Source: Sorex araneus
Taxonomy: Eukaryota; Chordata; Mammalia; Eulipotyphla; Soricidae
NCBI RefSeq assembly: GCF_027595985.1
Contig: NC_073303.1
Location: 363,185,517 to 363,249,516, forward strand
DNA: 64,000 nucleotides
Direction of reading: 5' to 3'
Of the stretch, positions 12,416-24,339 are shown in pieces. The position numbers and the translations under genes are program-made. Below the pieces are notes generated by a model. That model ran no database searches. It saw nothing but the letters and a program-made list of their open reading frames with translations, and was not told where the DNA came from. Within the stretch, counting starts at the first letter, position 1, and each line of letters begins with the position of its first letter.

Positions 12416-14587
12416 ATAGCCTACACTATTTAGTCCAATAATGATCCATTCTCCAGCTTCCATCCCTAGTAGTACCTTCAAATTTTTCTACCCCCACTCC
12501 CACTTCCCAGTCCAATTTAATCTCTTGCTTCTAATTTCTTCATAAAATCCTTAATGGAGACTAGACTTCTTCTAGAATATTCTAAATTATAAAGTGTTTG
12601 TGCTTCTTCTCTCTCTCCTACCTTGCAAGTTACCTTATGGCTTGCAGATTGCCAGATATATTCTGCTCAGTATTATATATCCTGTGTCTCTGTGTCCTGT
12701 CCAGAATTTGAGGCTCTTAGAATGCCAAATACCATGTAGAGTCCCCTTCAGATCTATCCAGGAGTTTTATGTACAGAGCTTTACCTACATGCCACTTTGA
12801 GGAGAGCAGAACAGTTAATTTAAAATAACTGGTCAATTCCATTCTTTAAAAAAAAATCAATTCAACCATTTCTTTAATAAAATTAACTGGTTAATGTAGT
12901 TTTGCTTATGTAGAACTGAGTTAAAAGGAAATGACCTCAGTAGTTTTCAAATTAAATCGTGTCAGAGAAAGATCATTTCAAATGGTAACTTGGAATGGAA
13001 ACTACTCCATATTGTAATGTGCTTTTTCCCCATAAATGTCGCATGGCTTTATTTATTGTTGAACGGCTTATATGCGTGGTCAGAATGACCTTAGGGTCTG
13101 AATTTGTAAACCGAACAAACCTGGAGTGTTCTTTCTCTGCCCAGACTTATAAATTTGAATGGAGAATTGTACTTTTATTTCATGAGACAATTTTATCTAA
13201 GTAACATAGCATCATCAAATGATGGTTACATAATGTGTGTGTGAATTTTTCAGCCTGGGTAGCAAGTATCTCTGTAGAAAGAAGTAGAATATGAGACAGT
13301 TTGCAGATTGGGCATAAAAGAATTAGGACTTAACTGAGAAAAAATTAGATATTTGCATAAATGTATAGATTCTACTGTCTTCTAAGACTTTCCCTATATT
13401 TTTTCTGGATCTAGACACCAAAACATCAATCCAGACTTACTGGCAACTTCACAGGCCATTTCTCAGAAACCAGAGCCAAGGGGAGTTAGGCAGCCGAGTC
13501 ATTCAGATAGCTTAGAATGTCCTCAGCCTGGTGTCCGCAACCCCAAAGGTCAGCCTGGCTTACTGGCAGTGACTGGCTGTCCGGCTGGTAGAAAGCAATG
13601 AGAAACTCATTCTGACTAATTCTGTCTAACAAAGTCCTTCTCAGCTTTCTCTGAACCTCACAAGTTTAGGGTACTTAGTGTGCAATCAAAAGAACCAGAG
13701 GTGACCTCAGGATGGGAGACATGGGTCTAAAGAACGAATTACAAAAATTTTGACATGTATCCCCGTGAAAGTTCAGAGGCAAGAGACAAGTGAGTCATGG
13801 ATGCAGCCGCTGAAGTATACACCAATCTCCCTGGTTTGGAGACACCAGGAGTTGCCTGAATCCTACCTACAAGAAGAGAAGAAGAACAGGGGTGGGGATG
13901 AGGGTGTAGAGAGGAAGGAGGTTGCAGGGGAAAACAAAGATTAACCAAGAAGGATTTTCAGATATCTGAGGGAGTACTTAGTAGAGAATTTGGTTGGATT
14001 GGAAACCTCTGCAGAAGAAAAATTTCTGTGTATGAAGGATAGTGGGAGTGGATGGGAGCCACCAGGCAGATAGCACAGAGAGAGGGAAGTCACAGTGTGT
14101 GAAACAGCTCAGGGCACTCAGGCTACGGTTCATCAGCTAAAGAGCCTGTGTGCTTTGCTGAAGAAACAGATCACCCTCTGTATGCCCACTCTTGAGTAAG
14201 AATGACTTAAAGCGGGGATAACGCTTGCCCAGTTGTAAAAATGCTCAGAGATGAGCCTATGGCCAGTGCTTTGGTAAAAGCATTCACTTTCGAAAACTGC
14301 AATTTTATCTGGAGCAAGTAAAAAGACTGCAGGAGTGGTTTATTACTGAAAATCCTAAGCAATAGCTTATGGGCGCCCTCTAAAAAATGTAACCTTACTC
14401 TGGAAGTTGTGGATAAGCATGAAAGAATTTTAATTAAAAAGTCATATGATGAGTTACACATTTCCAAAAGAACTTTTGCGGCAGTGTAAGACTTGAGGGG
14501 AAGCAAAGCGAAGGAGGCAATCCTTGTAAACAGAATTCCTAGCTCAGTTCGCTAAACTAGGCAGGAGTGATGATTAGGAGCAGAGGC
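12416..14587. other. Gene-poor flank, unassigned
   Basis: AT-rich sequence without a recognised gene, RNA gene or clear repeat. Confidence 0.5.
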
Positions 14588-14758
14588 AGGGGCTGGAGAG
14601 ATGGAATAGTAGGTAAACGGCTTGCCTTGCAGGTGGCCAAATTTGGTTTGATATACAACACCACAAATGGTCCCCTGAGGTCTGCAAGGAGTGATGCCTG
14701 AGCACAGAGATAGCCCTGAGCATCATTTGGTGTGGAATCCAGACAACACCAAAATATG
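14588..14758 (+). mobile_element. SOR-type SINE (diverged)
   Basis: GGGGCTGGAGAGATGGAATA head, CTTGCCTTGCAGGTGGCC and a diverged B box (TTTGGTTTGATATAC). Body AAATGGTCCCCTGAGG. No long A tail remains. Confidence 0.8.
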
Positions 14759-14930
14759 ACAAGAAGCAGAGGTGATGATGGGACCTGTCACCTAAGTGGT
14801 AAGAGAATAGACCCTAGAGTGACTTGAACAATAGTGCAGTAGAACAGAAACAGTGTTGGCGCATGTACTCTTCTCCTCTTGCTCTTGTCACAGACGATCA
14901 CATATGCAGTGACCAGCAGCAACACAAATT

Positions 14931-15120
14931 GAGCTGGAGTGATAGTACAGAGGCAAAGGTACTGGCTTTGCGCATGGCTGACCCAGATTTGATCCCTAAC
15001 ACCACAGATGTTTTGACAAGCACTTCCAGGAATGATCCTCAAGCAGGAGCTAGAAGTAAGCCCTGAGCACAGCCTTGTATGGCTTCCAAACCCGAACCAC
15101 CCAAACCCAAATAAAAGCAA
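14931..15120 (+). mobile_element. SOR-type SINE (diverged)
   Basis: GAGCTGGAGTGATAGTACAG head, CCCAGATTTGATCCCTAACA B-box region and an AACCC/AAATAAAA tail. Confidence 0.78.
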
Positions 15121-16409
15121 CACAATTTTATTATGTTGCAGTTCTGGGATTCAGAAGTCTAGTATGCATCTATCTATCTGGCTGTTTTCTCCCTGAAATT
15201 GCTAGAAGGGAGTCTATTTCCTTGCCAAGAGCTTCTAGAACTGTCTAGAGTTTAAATCCTTTTTATTGAGGCATTTGAAATTATATTATATATTTTAAAG
15301 TCCCAAGAAACCCTCTTTGTTCCTTCTCTTATCTATTTAATTGACTTGCTTTTGTTTCATAATTCCAATATCTATTTTTCTTTTTTTTAATGAAGGTTAT
15401 GTCTTTTATATTTTAAGCCTTCTAAATATAATAATTTCTGTGCCTTTGGCAGTTACTTATTTTAAATTCATTCTCTCTCAAGTATTCTGGGTCAGATTTA
15501 TATTTGGTTCTTCATGGTTTTATAATTTTGGTTTAAAGGCTTGTTCTGAGTGAGAGGTCAGCTTGTGCCTCTCTCTTGGGCTTTCTCTCTCTCCATCTAC
15601 GTGGCTGTCAGTGAGACCCCAGGAACTGAGTGAGACTCATTCCCTAGGACAGTTCACATGACAATGTTGGCTCTGCTCTCTTGAAGCAATAAGGCCAGCA
15701 CACCTCGGTCTTCTGTGGGGTTTTCTCTAGCTTCAGGATCCTGAGAAGCCGGCCCAAAGCCAGTATGGCAGAACTCTGCATGTTTCAATTTAATGTTTCC
15801 TTAATGATTCAGTTATTATTCTGATTCTTGAAAAATTTGATCTTGTTCTAAGTCCTGATAGGTGTCCTTGGCTTTACCTTTAATATTCATTTTATCTTTT
15901 GTACACATTTCAAATAGAAAGAATGCATAAAAGTATTGAGTTGCCCTGACTGGAAAATATTCAAGGGAGTCAACAAAATTAAAAAAAATTAGTTTTACTT
16001 ATTTTTTTAAATATTAGTAAAATAAAATAGTTTTATTTATAAAATATGAGGAGGGGTGAGAGAGAAAGGAGATGGGAGGATGAGAAGGGGTGGGAGAGAG
16101 AAAGGGCATATACATCTCAGGTTGGGATGTGGGCGAATCTCTGAAAGATAGAGAAGTGCCCACCCGATTTTTCTTTTTAAGAAGACTTTATTTTTAGAGT
16201 GGTTTTAGGTCTGCATGAAAACTGAGAAAAAGAAACAGAGAAATCTTTGACACCACAAGTAATTTAAAGATCAATTAAAAACTAAGGAATTGTTTCCAAC
16301 CCAGAATGTTTAAAAGTATCTTGTTACTGTCCAATTTATAGGGGCAGTATCAAAGATAGATTTCCTCATAATGGGGATTGCAAACTGGTTCAAATTTTCT
16401 AAAAATTAT

Positions 16410-16585
16410 CTTGGATAAGTTACATCCTGCACAGCAATAATCTGAGAATTTGAGAGAAATGCACATTCCAGGGCCTCTCCTGGAACCCACTGAATCAGAA
16501 TAAGTGGGGCTGGATTGAGTAATTAGTATTTTAATAAACCTTTCATGTGATTCTCATTTGTGCTCAAATTTGTAAACCACTGCAA
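16410..16585 (+). mobile_element. MER5A-like hAT-Charlie DNA element
   Basis: The order GAGAGAAATGCACATTCCAG, GGCCTCTCCTGGAACCCACT, GAATCAGAATAAGTGGGGCT, TTTAATAAACC and TGTGATTCTC, ending AATTTGTAAACCACTGC, matches the layout of MER5A. This is a non-autonomous relic shared by placental mammals. Confidence 0.65.
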
Positions 16586-17279
16586 GAGAGTAAAAAGTAC
16601 AGCGAGAAACCCAAATGTTCTGGTACAGATCCTTCATCGGGGATAAACAAGGAATAGATGATAGGTTTTATCCCAAAGGCAACCTCTGGGTTTTTTGTTT
16701 TTTATAAATACAGAACAACCCCCAAATTATAGGTCTAGCGATCCACAAGTGTAGCATCAACAGTGTTAGGGGGAAACTCAGCTATGCTAATCCTACCTTG
16801 AACCTGACATGCCTTTCCTAATTCTCCCGGGCTGCCTTGACTTTAGGGACCTTCTCACTGGGTCAACAGTTCTTGGTTCCCATGGCTATTGCCTTTGTTT
16901 ATTTGCTTACCTGCTTCCTTGCTAGGCAGAAAGTGCTAGCCTCTATTTTTGAGTCTCATTTAGGTCTGCACTTGGAAAATACTGGACAAGAGCTTCAGGA
17001 CTTAATAAATGAATATGTAAAAGAAGAAATGGGCACAGATCACAGAAATTAAGACTCCAGATTTTGAAATGGGTCTTAAATATAAATATTTTATTAATAA
17101 AAAGTTAAAATTCTTTGAGGGACAAAAGAGTAAAAGTATGAAATATTACATATGAAAGTGGACAAAGTTATTGAGTGAGTTATATTGGTGCCTTTAACAA
17201 TGTAAAATGCATACGAATGAAAGGGACCAATAAATATGTGATAAAATAAACATAGTAGTAGTTTTATTTTGAGTAGATT

Positions 17280-17480
17280 GTAGGCCAGAAATCAGAACAG
17301 GTCTGATTTGTAAAAAAAGTTTTATTGGAGCACAACCATGCTCATTCATTTACATATGTCTCCGACTGTGTTTGCACTCTAGCACCAGAGCTGAGGACTT
17401 GTGACAGAGACCGTATGTCCTGCCCAACAGAACCCAAACTATTATCCAGTCCTTAACAGGAGAGGTTTGCCTCTTTCTAG
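17280..17480 (+). mobile_element. Ancient DNA-transposon relic (hAT-type), family uncertain
   Basis: AAAAGTTTTATTGGAGCACA, ACCATGCTCATTCATTTACA and TGTGACAGAGACCGTATGTC follow a well-known mammalian non-autonomous DNA element. The terminal GGCAAAC/TTTGCC motifs are eroded. Confidence 0.55.
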
Positions 17481-17559
17481 ACAATGGGTCTGTCCCCTTT
17501 ACCCCCACTTTCTCTATGCTTGAACATTTTTTACAACAAGCCTGGGATTGGGGTCGGGA

Positions 17560-17712
17560 TGGAGAGATAGTACAACAGGGAGGGCACTTGTCTTGCATGC
17601 GGCTCAACCAGGTTCAATCCGGTGCCCCAGGAGTGATTCCTGAGGGCAGAGCCAGGAGTAATCCCGAGCATAACTGGGTGTGACCCAAAAACAGAAAGAA
17701 AGAAAAAAAAAG
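17560..17712 (+). mobile_element. SOR-type SINE with central deletion
   Basis: GGGATGGAGAGATAGTACAA head and GGTTCAATCC B box, joined directly to GCCCCAGGAGTGATTCCTGA. The CATCCCATATGG block is missing. A-rich tail. Confidence 0.82.
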
Positions 17713-17910
17713 CAAAAGCAAAACTGGGATGGGATTTTGAGAACAAATTTTGACAGAACTTGATTGGAAACACAGTCGAGGAAAAGGAAATGAGAGAAGT
17801 CCTTGATAGGAACCTATAGACAGCACAATACAAGTTCAGTGCGGGGAAGGCTAACACAGATGGGTTAATATTGATCATTTCATGAGAGAGGGGCAAGACT
17901 TGGAATCCTT

Positions 17911-17912
<2 letters not shown>

Positions 17913-17982
<70 letters not shown>
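17913..17982. repeat. (GA)n microsatellite
   Basis: About 70 bp of GA with a single GAAA interruption. The sequence from here to 18860 has no recognised gene. Confidence 0.95.
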
Positions 17983-18861
17983 TATATTTTGCAAGAGCAG
18001 TGATAAGCACGTGTACTCCAGGTGACACTTGGTGGGGACTTGCGACTATGGATACCAGCAGTCCCCTCCCCTCCCTCGTCCATGCTCAGTCTCCTCTGCT
18101 CCTCGCCCCCCCCCGCCCCCAGATAGCAACACAAGTACCACTGGCAGTGGGCCCACAAATCTCCCTTACTACTCCTAGGAGATTGACTTCTGTTGTATTT
18201 CAGAGATGGGAGAGAAGTTTAGGAGAGCAGGTATCAAAGAAAAAGAGTAAAAGGACTGTGGGTCGGGGGTCGGGGCGGGGATTATCCCACTAGGCTTCTG
18301 GACTGATTAGAGCTTCCTCTGGAGACACGCAGCAACAGAAGCTGTTAAAGGGTCTCTAGGGAAACTCCTGAGATTCGGAATCCAGGCAACGTTGCTTTGC
18401 AGGTTCTGGTGAGAGAGTGTGGTATGACTCGTCAGCCACCAGACACGCCGTGCTCTGAGAGTTCAGCGCCTGGCAAGGCAGTGACCCCAACAGACTAGAG
18501 AGTGGGAAGCCCGAGGGGGAACTGTCCATGGTGAAGATTCTTCACGCACATGGTGGAAAGAGCCACAGACATGTGCTCATGAAACTCAAGCCAGACAGCC
18601 TGGACACCACCAGACAGAAAGCACCCCTTCCTGCCCACAGTAACATGACCTCCTGTGCCACTGTCTGTACTAGCCTGGTCCTAATTTTCTAGAATTCTCT
18701 TGCTAGTTGGGCAAATGTTTTCATGATCATTACAAGACATTGCAAAGAGTTCTGAGAGACCCTTGGACTCTGTAATGGAGGGTAGCAACAGATATTTAAT
18801 ATTCTGTGTCTGAACTCCTTGCCTCAAAAGCATCATCTTGTTTCCACAGAGTTGTAAACTA

Positions 18862-19012
18862 CTGGGATGGGGAGATGGTGAGAAGGGCTGAGCAGATGCT
18901 TTACACATAGGAGTCCCAGGTTTTATCTCTGGTGTCACATGGTCCCCCGCAAAATGGGGGCCATCCCCAAGCACCAAGCTTAGAAGTTACCCCCAATTGT
19001 CACCATGTGTGA
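18862..19012 (+). mobile_element. Old SOR-type SINE
   Basis: Weak match: GATGGGGAGATGGTGAGAAG head, CCCAGGTTTTATCTC B-box region, CACATGGTCCCCC body. Heavily diverged. Confidence 0.55.
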
Positions 19013-19302
19013 GTGAAAACTCCAGATCAACAAAAAATTGAATTGCTTTTTGCAATGGCAGCGCCAGTAGAAATGAGTCAATTGGAAAGGTTCCTCTTCA
19101 TCAGCTTCTAAATCTCTGTAAAATTCTGACCTTACCTTTCTGAGATGTATGGATGCAGTTTGAGGCCAGATTCTGCCTTGCCATGTTGAGTAATAAACCT
19201 GGCTTCATCTTCAGGATACGTGATCTAGCTGATACGTGGCAAGTCAGCAGGAGGGCAATTCATGATAGAGAGCAATGCTGCCCCTTGTAAGTTTACAGAT
19301 TT

Positions 19303-19483
19303 TTTTTGTTTTTTTTTTCTTTTTGGGTCACACCTGGCGATGCACAGGGGTTACTCCTGGCTCTGCACTCAGGAATTACCCCTGGCTGTGCTCAGGGGAC
19401 CATATGGGATGCTGGGATTTGAACCCGGGTCGGCCGCGTGCAAGGCAAACGCCCTACCCGCTGTGCTATCTCTCCAGCCCCAA
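19303..19483 (-). mobile_element. Full-length young SOR-type SINE
   Basis: T-rich tail complement, GGGTCACACCTGGCGATGCA, the full body and a head with an intact B-box complement (TTTGAACCC), ending CTATCTCTCCAGCCCC. The target-site duplication TAAGTTTACAGATTT is exact (19288-19302 and 19484-19498). Confidence 0.95.
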
Positions 19484-19859
19484 TAAGTTTACAGATTTAC
19501 ACAACATGGCAATTCCTGGGAATTACCCTAAGAATTACCTTGGGGTCCCTAAGGGGCCTTGGGTTCAGTTTGCGGAACCCAGCAGAGTCTTTTGGACAAC
19601 CAATCTTCCTACAGATGGAGCAGATTTGCCTTTGGGATCAGTTCTTTTGAGTGTTTTGTTAGGCCCTAAAAGATGTGTCTCTGCTCCGTGCCTGGCCGCA
19701 ATGCCAATCCCACTCATTTGTCCAATGCGCTCCCCATTTTCACACTTAAAATCCTGTATCCAAGGAAGTCTCAGTCCCACAAGAGGCCCTTCCTGCAGTG
19801 TCTCCCTGTACACACAGTTCTGTTGAGACTCTGAACACAAAAGAAGTTCTATATTCTGG

Positions 19860-20042
19860 GGCTGGAGTTGATAGCACAGTGGGTAGGGTGTTTGCCTTGC
19901 ATGTGGCATACCCGGGTTCGATTCCCAGCATTCCAAATGGTCCCCTGAGCACCACCAGTAATAATTCCTGAGTGAAGAACCAGGACTAACCCCTGTGCAT
20001 TGCCAGGTGTGACCCCCCCACCAAAAGAAAAGCAAAAAAAAA
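19860..20042 (+). mobile_element. Young SOR-type SINE, inserted just 5' of a MIR fragment
   Basis: GGCTGGAGTTGATAGCACAG head, intact B box (GGGTTCGATTCC), body and A10 tail. The duplication AAGAAGTTCTATATTCTGG is exact over 19 bp (19841-19859 and 20043-20061). Confidence 0.95.
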
Positions 20043-20061
20043 AAGAAGTTCTATATTCTGG

Positions 20062-20243
20062 ATCCAGGTTCATCAACATGCTGACAAACTGCCCTTGGGC
20101 CAGGGAGCAGTCCATGTCTCAGTTTACAAATCTGTAAAATGTACCCACTTTGTGGGTGGCTCTGATGATGAACTGAGTAGGTAAGGCTACTGAAGTATCT
20201 CCAGGGGTTAGAACATAGCAGGTGTTCAATAAATGTGACATAA
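20062..20243 (+). mobile_element. MIR SINE (3' half)
   Basis: CATGTCTCAGTTTACAAATC, TGTAAAATG, then GGTTAGAACATAGCAGGTGT and TCAATAAATG. This is the standard order of a MIR core and its L2-like tail. Confidence 0.7.
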
Positions 20244-20279
20244 AACTAAGTTGTTATCAATGCCCAAAAGGAGAGGAGA

Positions 20280-20486
20280 AGAAGAGAGAGAAGAAAATCT
20301 TCTACCATAGAGACAGGCAGGGGGTGGGGGCTAGGGGGTGATGGGGAGGAACCTGGGGACACTGGTGCTGGGAAATGTACACTGGTGGAGGGATGGGTGT
20401 TGGAACACTCTGTGACTGACACCTAATCATGAACAGCTTTGTAATGGTCTATCTCACAGTGATTCAATAAAAAAGTTAAAAAAAAA
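20280..20486 (+). mobile_element. 5'-truncated L1 3'UTR (variant subfamily)
   Basis: GA-rich start, CTACCATAGAGACAGGCAGG, G-rich tract, ACACTGGTGGAGGGATGGGT, ATCATGAACAGCTTTGTAAT, CACAGTGATTCAATAAAAAA. It parallels the end of the L1 at 29770-30009 and the copy at 30893-31030. Confidence 0.75.
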
Positions 20487-20659
20487 TAAGTCATTACAAC
20501 TGATGATAATCAGAACACTTCTGTCCTGCTCATAGTTTCATCCTCTGACTCAGCACTAGATCCGGCACATAATAACTGAACTATGTCTTAGGATAAATGA
20601 ATGATTGAATGAAGAGTCATTGTTGCCATTTCAATTTTACCTAAACATGCTTTCTCTCA

Positions 20660-20840
20660 CTTTGGGGCCTGGCACCGTACCTCTGCCTGAGCCATTCCCG
20701 CTCATCCGGTGCCCAAACTCTTCCTGGTCCCTCTTCCAGCTGCTGCCTTGCCAGATGTCAGGCTTCAGATGAAGTGTCACTTTGAGGAAGTTTTCCTTGA
20801 GAGCTACCTGCACGGCCAAGTTCAGCCGCACCCTTCGGCA
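20660..20840 (+). mobile_element. L2-like fragment
   Basis: CATTCCCGCTCATCCGGTGC, CTTCAGATGAAGTGTCACTT and GAGGAAGTTTTCCTTGAGAG resemble the L2 3' segment (the CAAATGTCACCTCCTC ... AGCCTTCCCTGA order). Similarity was judged by eye. Confidence 0.45.
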
Positions 20841-21416
20841 CCCAGGGCAGCAAATCGTACAAGCCAGGGACTGAGTGCAGGAGTCTCCTGGCATCTCTAG
20901 GTTAAAGTCACCCCCCCCCAGGAGGACAGAGCCAGGAGGTGGGGCTGGGGAGTCACGTGGGCAGAGTGGAGCCTCGCCAAGGGAGCTGGTGCTCTCCAAG
21001 GCAGGGCCCTGGGGCAGCTCGCCTCCTTTAGCCCTGTTTAGAACATAGCATGTGTTCAATAAATGTCTCTGCCCCGCGGGGTTCCCAGAAACAAGTGTCT
21101 ACGCTGACAGTCTACGTGGTGTTCTTCACAGCAGCACAACCCTCGGGCACCACCCTTCCAGGATTGTTCCAGACTGAATCATCCCCAGATATTAAATTCC
21201 AAAATAACAGTAACGAAATGGGCTTTGGGGACAGAAGCGAGGCCACACCTGGCAGTGCTCAGGGGTCCCTCCCAGTGTCCCAGTGCTCAGGAAGCTGGGG
21301 GTGGGGGGTGCGGGGTGCGGGGTGTCTATCTGGGCTTCCTGCCTGCACAGCAAGTTCCTGAGCCCGTTGAGTGAGCTCTCCTGTCTCCCAAAGTGCGCTT
21401 TTGAAAAAATTAAGTC

Positions 21417-21505
21417 CTAGGGTCTGGGGGAGGCTCAGTGGTAAAGTGCTTGCCTTGCAAGCATGAGGCCGAGAGTTCCACCCCTGTGTCACCCACACAC
21501 ACTAA
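21417..21505 (+). mobile_element. tRNA-derived SINE-like element of a different head class
   Basis: GGCTCAGTGGTAAAGTGCTT (A-box-like), GCCTTGCAAGCATGAGGCCG and then GAGAGTTCCACCCC (weak B box), followed by a CACACAC tail. This resembles a tRNA-Ala/ID-type head and not the SOR head. It stands alone in the window. Confidence 0.5.
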
Positions 21506-21741
21506 AGAGAGTCTCGCAACCCCCATGAAGATGTGAGCAAGCACTGCGGCTAAAAGCACGTGGTGCTAGACCGACACCTCAGCGAAGTGTCGGAGCATCC
21601 CGGCCGCGTGTCTGATGATAAAGAAGGCGAATTAGCCTCAAGACCTATATTTTATTTTATTTGATTAGATAAAATAAATATATTATCAATAAATTTTATT
21701 TAATAAATAAATAAGTGCCTATATTTGATTTGATTTGATTT

Positions 21742-21887
21742 GGAACTGTACCCCAATGTTCAGGGCTCTACTCCTAGCTCTGTGCTCAGGGATCACTGCT
21801 AGCAGGGCTCAGGTGGTGCCAAGGACTGAACCCGGGCTGTCGGCGTACAAGGCGAATGTCCTACCCACTCTACTATCCCTTAAGCCC
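21742..21887 (-). mobile_element. Old SOR-type SINE
   Basis: AATGTTCAGGGCTCTACTCC, CTGTGCTCAGGGATCACTGC, GACTGAACCCGGGCTGTCGG and CTACTATCCCTTAAGCCCC. Confidence 0.75.
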
Positions 21888-21908
21888 CTGACATACATGC
21901 ATTTAATT

Positions 21909-22074
21909 TGCTTTTTGAGTCACACCCAGCAATGCTCAGGGGTTACTCCTGGCTCTGCACTCAGGAATTACTCCTGGCAATGCTTGGGGGACCATATGGG
22001 ATGCCAGGGACCAAACCCAGGTCGGCCATGTCCAAGGCAAATGCCCTCCCCACTGTACTATCGCTCCAGCCCAC
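21909..22074 (-). mobile_element. SOR-type SINE
   Basis: GCTTTTTGAGTCACACCCAG to CTATCGCTCCAGCCC. Imperfect duplication ACATACATGCATTT (21891-21904) and ACATACATGTATTT (22075-22088). It sits 22 bp from the older copy at 21742-21887 in the same orientation. Confidence 0.9.
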
Positions 22075-22152
22075 ACATACATGTATTTTAAAGGAAGGAA
22101 ATACAGTCAACGAATTGCAGGCAGGGCTACGCGGTGGGGGGGAGGGGCACAC

Positions 22153-22312
22153 TTTTTTAGGCCATACCTGACAGTGCTGAGGGCTACTCATGGGCTAATT
22201 CTTGGACAGAGCTCCCGGCAGTGCTCCCGGCAGTGCTCCTGCCAGTGCTCCAGGACTGTGTAGTGGCAGGATCCTCCTCCCACATGCAGAGTATGTGCTT
22301 GCCCCTCTGTGA
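22153..22312 (-). mobile_element. Probable old SOR-type SINE with internal 12-bp tandem repeats
   Basis: TAGGCCATACCTGACAGTGC and a late CACATGCAGAGTATGTGCTT suggest a reversed, decayed copy. Its middle holds a short tandem array of CAGTGCTCCCGG-like units (22210-22250). Confidence 0.45.
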
Positions 22313-22399
22313 GTCCCTTAACTCTCACCACATGATTTTCAACGCATTGCTTTCCACCCAGAGGGACGTTGGCACTCTCCTTACTGCACGCATCCCTCT

Positions 22400-23900
22400 G
22401 CAACCTCAGCGGACTGGCTTTCGTCCTCCAAACCCTTGGAGAATCCCTGGGGAATTCCCCTAGCGTCCTTCCTCTCCTTCGCCCACACGACTAAGCCACT
22501 CCGAAGGCCTGGCAGCCAGAGACCCAGTTTCATCCATTAAAACTGGCCCCTAACCCTTCCCAAGTCTGGCATCCGGCTGATGGATTTTCCTGGTGACACC
22601 ATCCCAAAATGGGAGGGCTTTTGAGTGCCTTCCCAGCCCGGCCGCCGCGGTGGTTCAGCTGTTGCTCCAAGTGAGCCCCTCTGGTCCGCCCCCCCCCCGC
22701 CCCCGGGAACAGGACCGAGAAGCTGGGGTGACACACAGAGGAGTGAGTTAACTTGTGACAAGACTTGTCCGAGCCAGGAAAGTGGAGCATCTGCTTCTTG
22801 GCCTCCAAAGCGAAACAATCCAATAATTACAGTCCTTGGTGCTTTTTTAATTTTTTCCCCCTACCTCAAGAAACATTTTGCAACTAACTAGCAATTTCCA
22901 AAAATATGGCTCAAGTAACACATCTCCTTATCTTCTCGTTGGAGAGGGTGCGAGCTGTAATGAGGCAGGGGCTTGTTATCGGAGGGGATCTGCAAGGTGT
23001 TCTGAGGACAGCGTTTAATTGGGCGCGCTTGTGTTATCTAGGTCTGGCTTCCAGGGGAGCAGGCTGGAGATCGCATACCCAACAGGGGAGGGTAGAGCAA
23101 AGGGACTTAACAGAGTTCCTGGGCAGGGGGGAGGGCCCCCCTCAGCGCCCCCCCCCACCCCGCCCCGACTGGAAGGAGAAGGAGTAAATAACTTGGCATT
23201 TTCCTACCTTTCTCTGGGGCCTGGAATGTTCTCTCAGTTTTTCCGAGATCCCAGGTTTTTGGAATTGGTTCAGGAAGAGAAGCAAGAATTCCAGGTGATG
23301 AGCCCACTCGACACTATAAGTAGCAGGTGGCCAGGTGCGGGGACTATAAATGCTGCCGTCACTCACAGCGCCCGGGATCGTGTGACGGTGGGACCCCCCT
23401 GACAAGGCTGTTTGCCATTTCCTTTAAATCAGAGGACTAGAAACTTTCCAGTGATAAGGCACGGACCTCTGCCCCGGCGTTTGGCCACTGATCATCAGCT
23501 GGAAATTGACTGGGGCCGGGATTTGACTTGGGGTCCGGCCACTTGATCATCAGCCAGGACTTGACCTAGGGCTGTTTCTATGGAAACAGCGAAGGGAGTT
23601 TCCGCCTCTTCCAGCACCTTTGTGTCCAAGACAGTCCTCACTCTGGCTGGACTCAGGAATTCAACCGAACCTCGTGAGAGCCTGACTCTAGACTGCGGGT
23701 GTGACTCAGGGGCAAGAGATGAAACAAGTAAACCAACCCGCACACTGCCAGATTCAGCTTCCCAATGGCCTCTTCCAGGCAGCCTCCCCCTGAGGTCTCC
23801 CCTTCTAAGCTCCCCGATGATCTCAGGGGGAAAACGCAAGTGATGGAACTCATCTAACTGCACACACTTGTCTTTAGAGCCCCATCCTTGATAACGGGTT
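22400..23900. other. GC-rich unique island with E-box cluster; candidate regulatory DNA
   Basis: The sequence is clearly GC-richer than its flanks, free of recognised SINEs, and has CpG-containing stretches (22630-22700, 22980-23030, 23330-23380). Three CAGGTG E-boxes lie at 23292, 23324 and 23332, with TATAAA at 23345. Open frames here have no recognisable domain. Promoter or enhancer function is inference only. Confidence 0.35.
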
Positions 23901-24339
23901 CAAAATACTACCCTTGAACCCAGACACAGGGTCAGTCTTCAAGCTGAGCTGAGGTGTGTTGAACAAAATAACAAACCTTGGAGGAATTGGTCAGGGAAGT
24001 TGGCATGGAGTGTGGAGGCAATCATTTGAAACTTTAGGGCTGTAGCCCCAGAAACACAGACCTTGATTCATGCTCTGGGTCGCTGGGGATGTAGGATTAC
24101 ATCCACAAAGATCTGCACAGCTCTCACTCAGCTCCACGCTGCCATAGGTTGCATGGGTCAGGTTCTAAATGGTGCGATCATGTACTAATTAGGCGGTGTC
24201 AGCTGAGCACTGATCGGTTGGGTTTCCATCTTGGTTGGTTGATTTGGTTCAGTTCCCTCCCACGGGCAAATGACCTGGACAAGCCACGGGTCCGACTCTC
24301 CAAGCTTCCTTGATCTGTGTTTTACACTGCTTGGTTGCA

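Noticed and set aside
11840..12481. Long open frames (213 aa and 156 aa) of LLSSP / GEERR repeats
   Set aside because: They are translations of the (AGAGG)n array; no start context, splice sites or domain.
19275..20035. 183-aa and 156-aa frames with repeated '[10 protein letters not shown] ... GDHMGCW' peptides
   Set aside because: The same peptide recurs at every SOR SINE (34827, 46880, 57661 and others); these are SINE translations, not a protein family.
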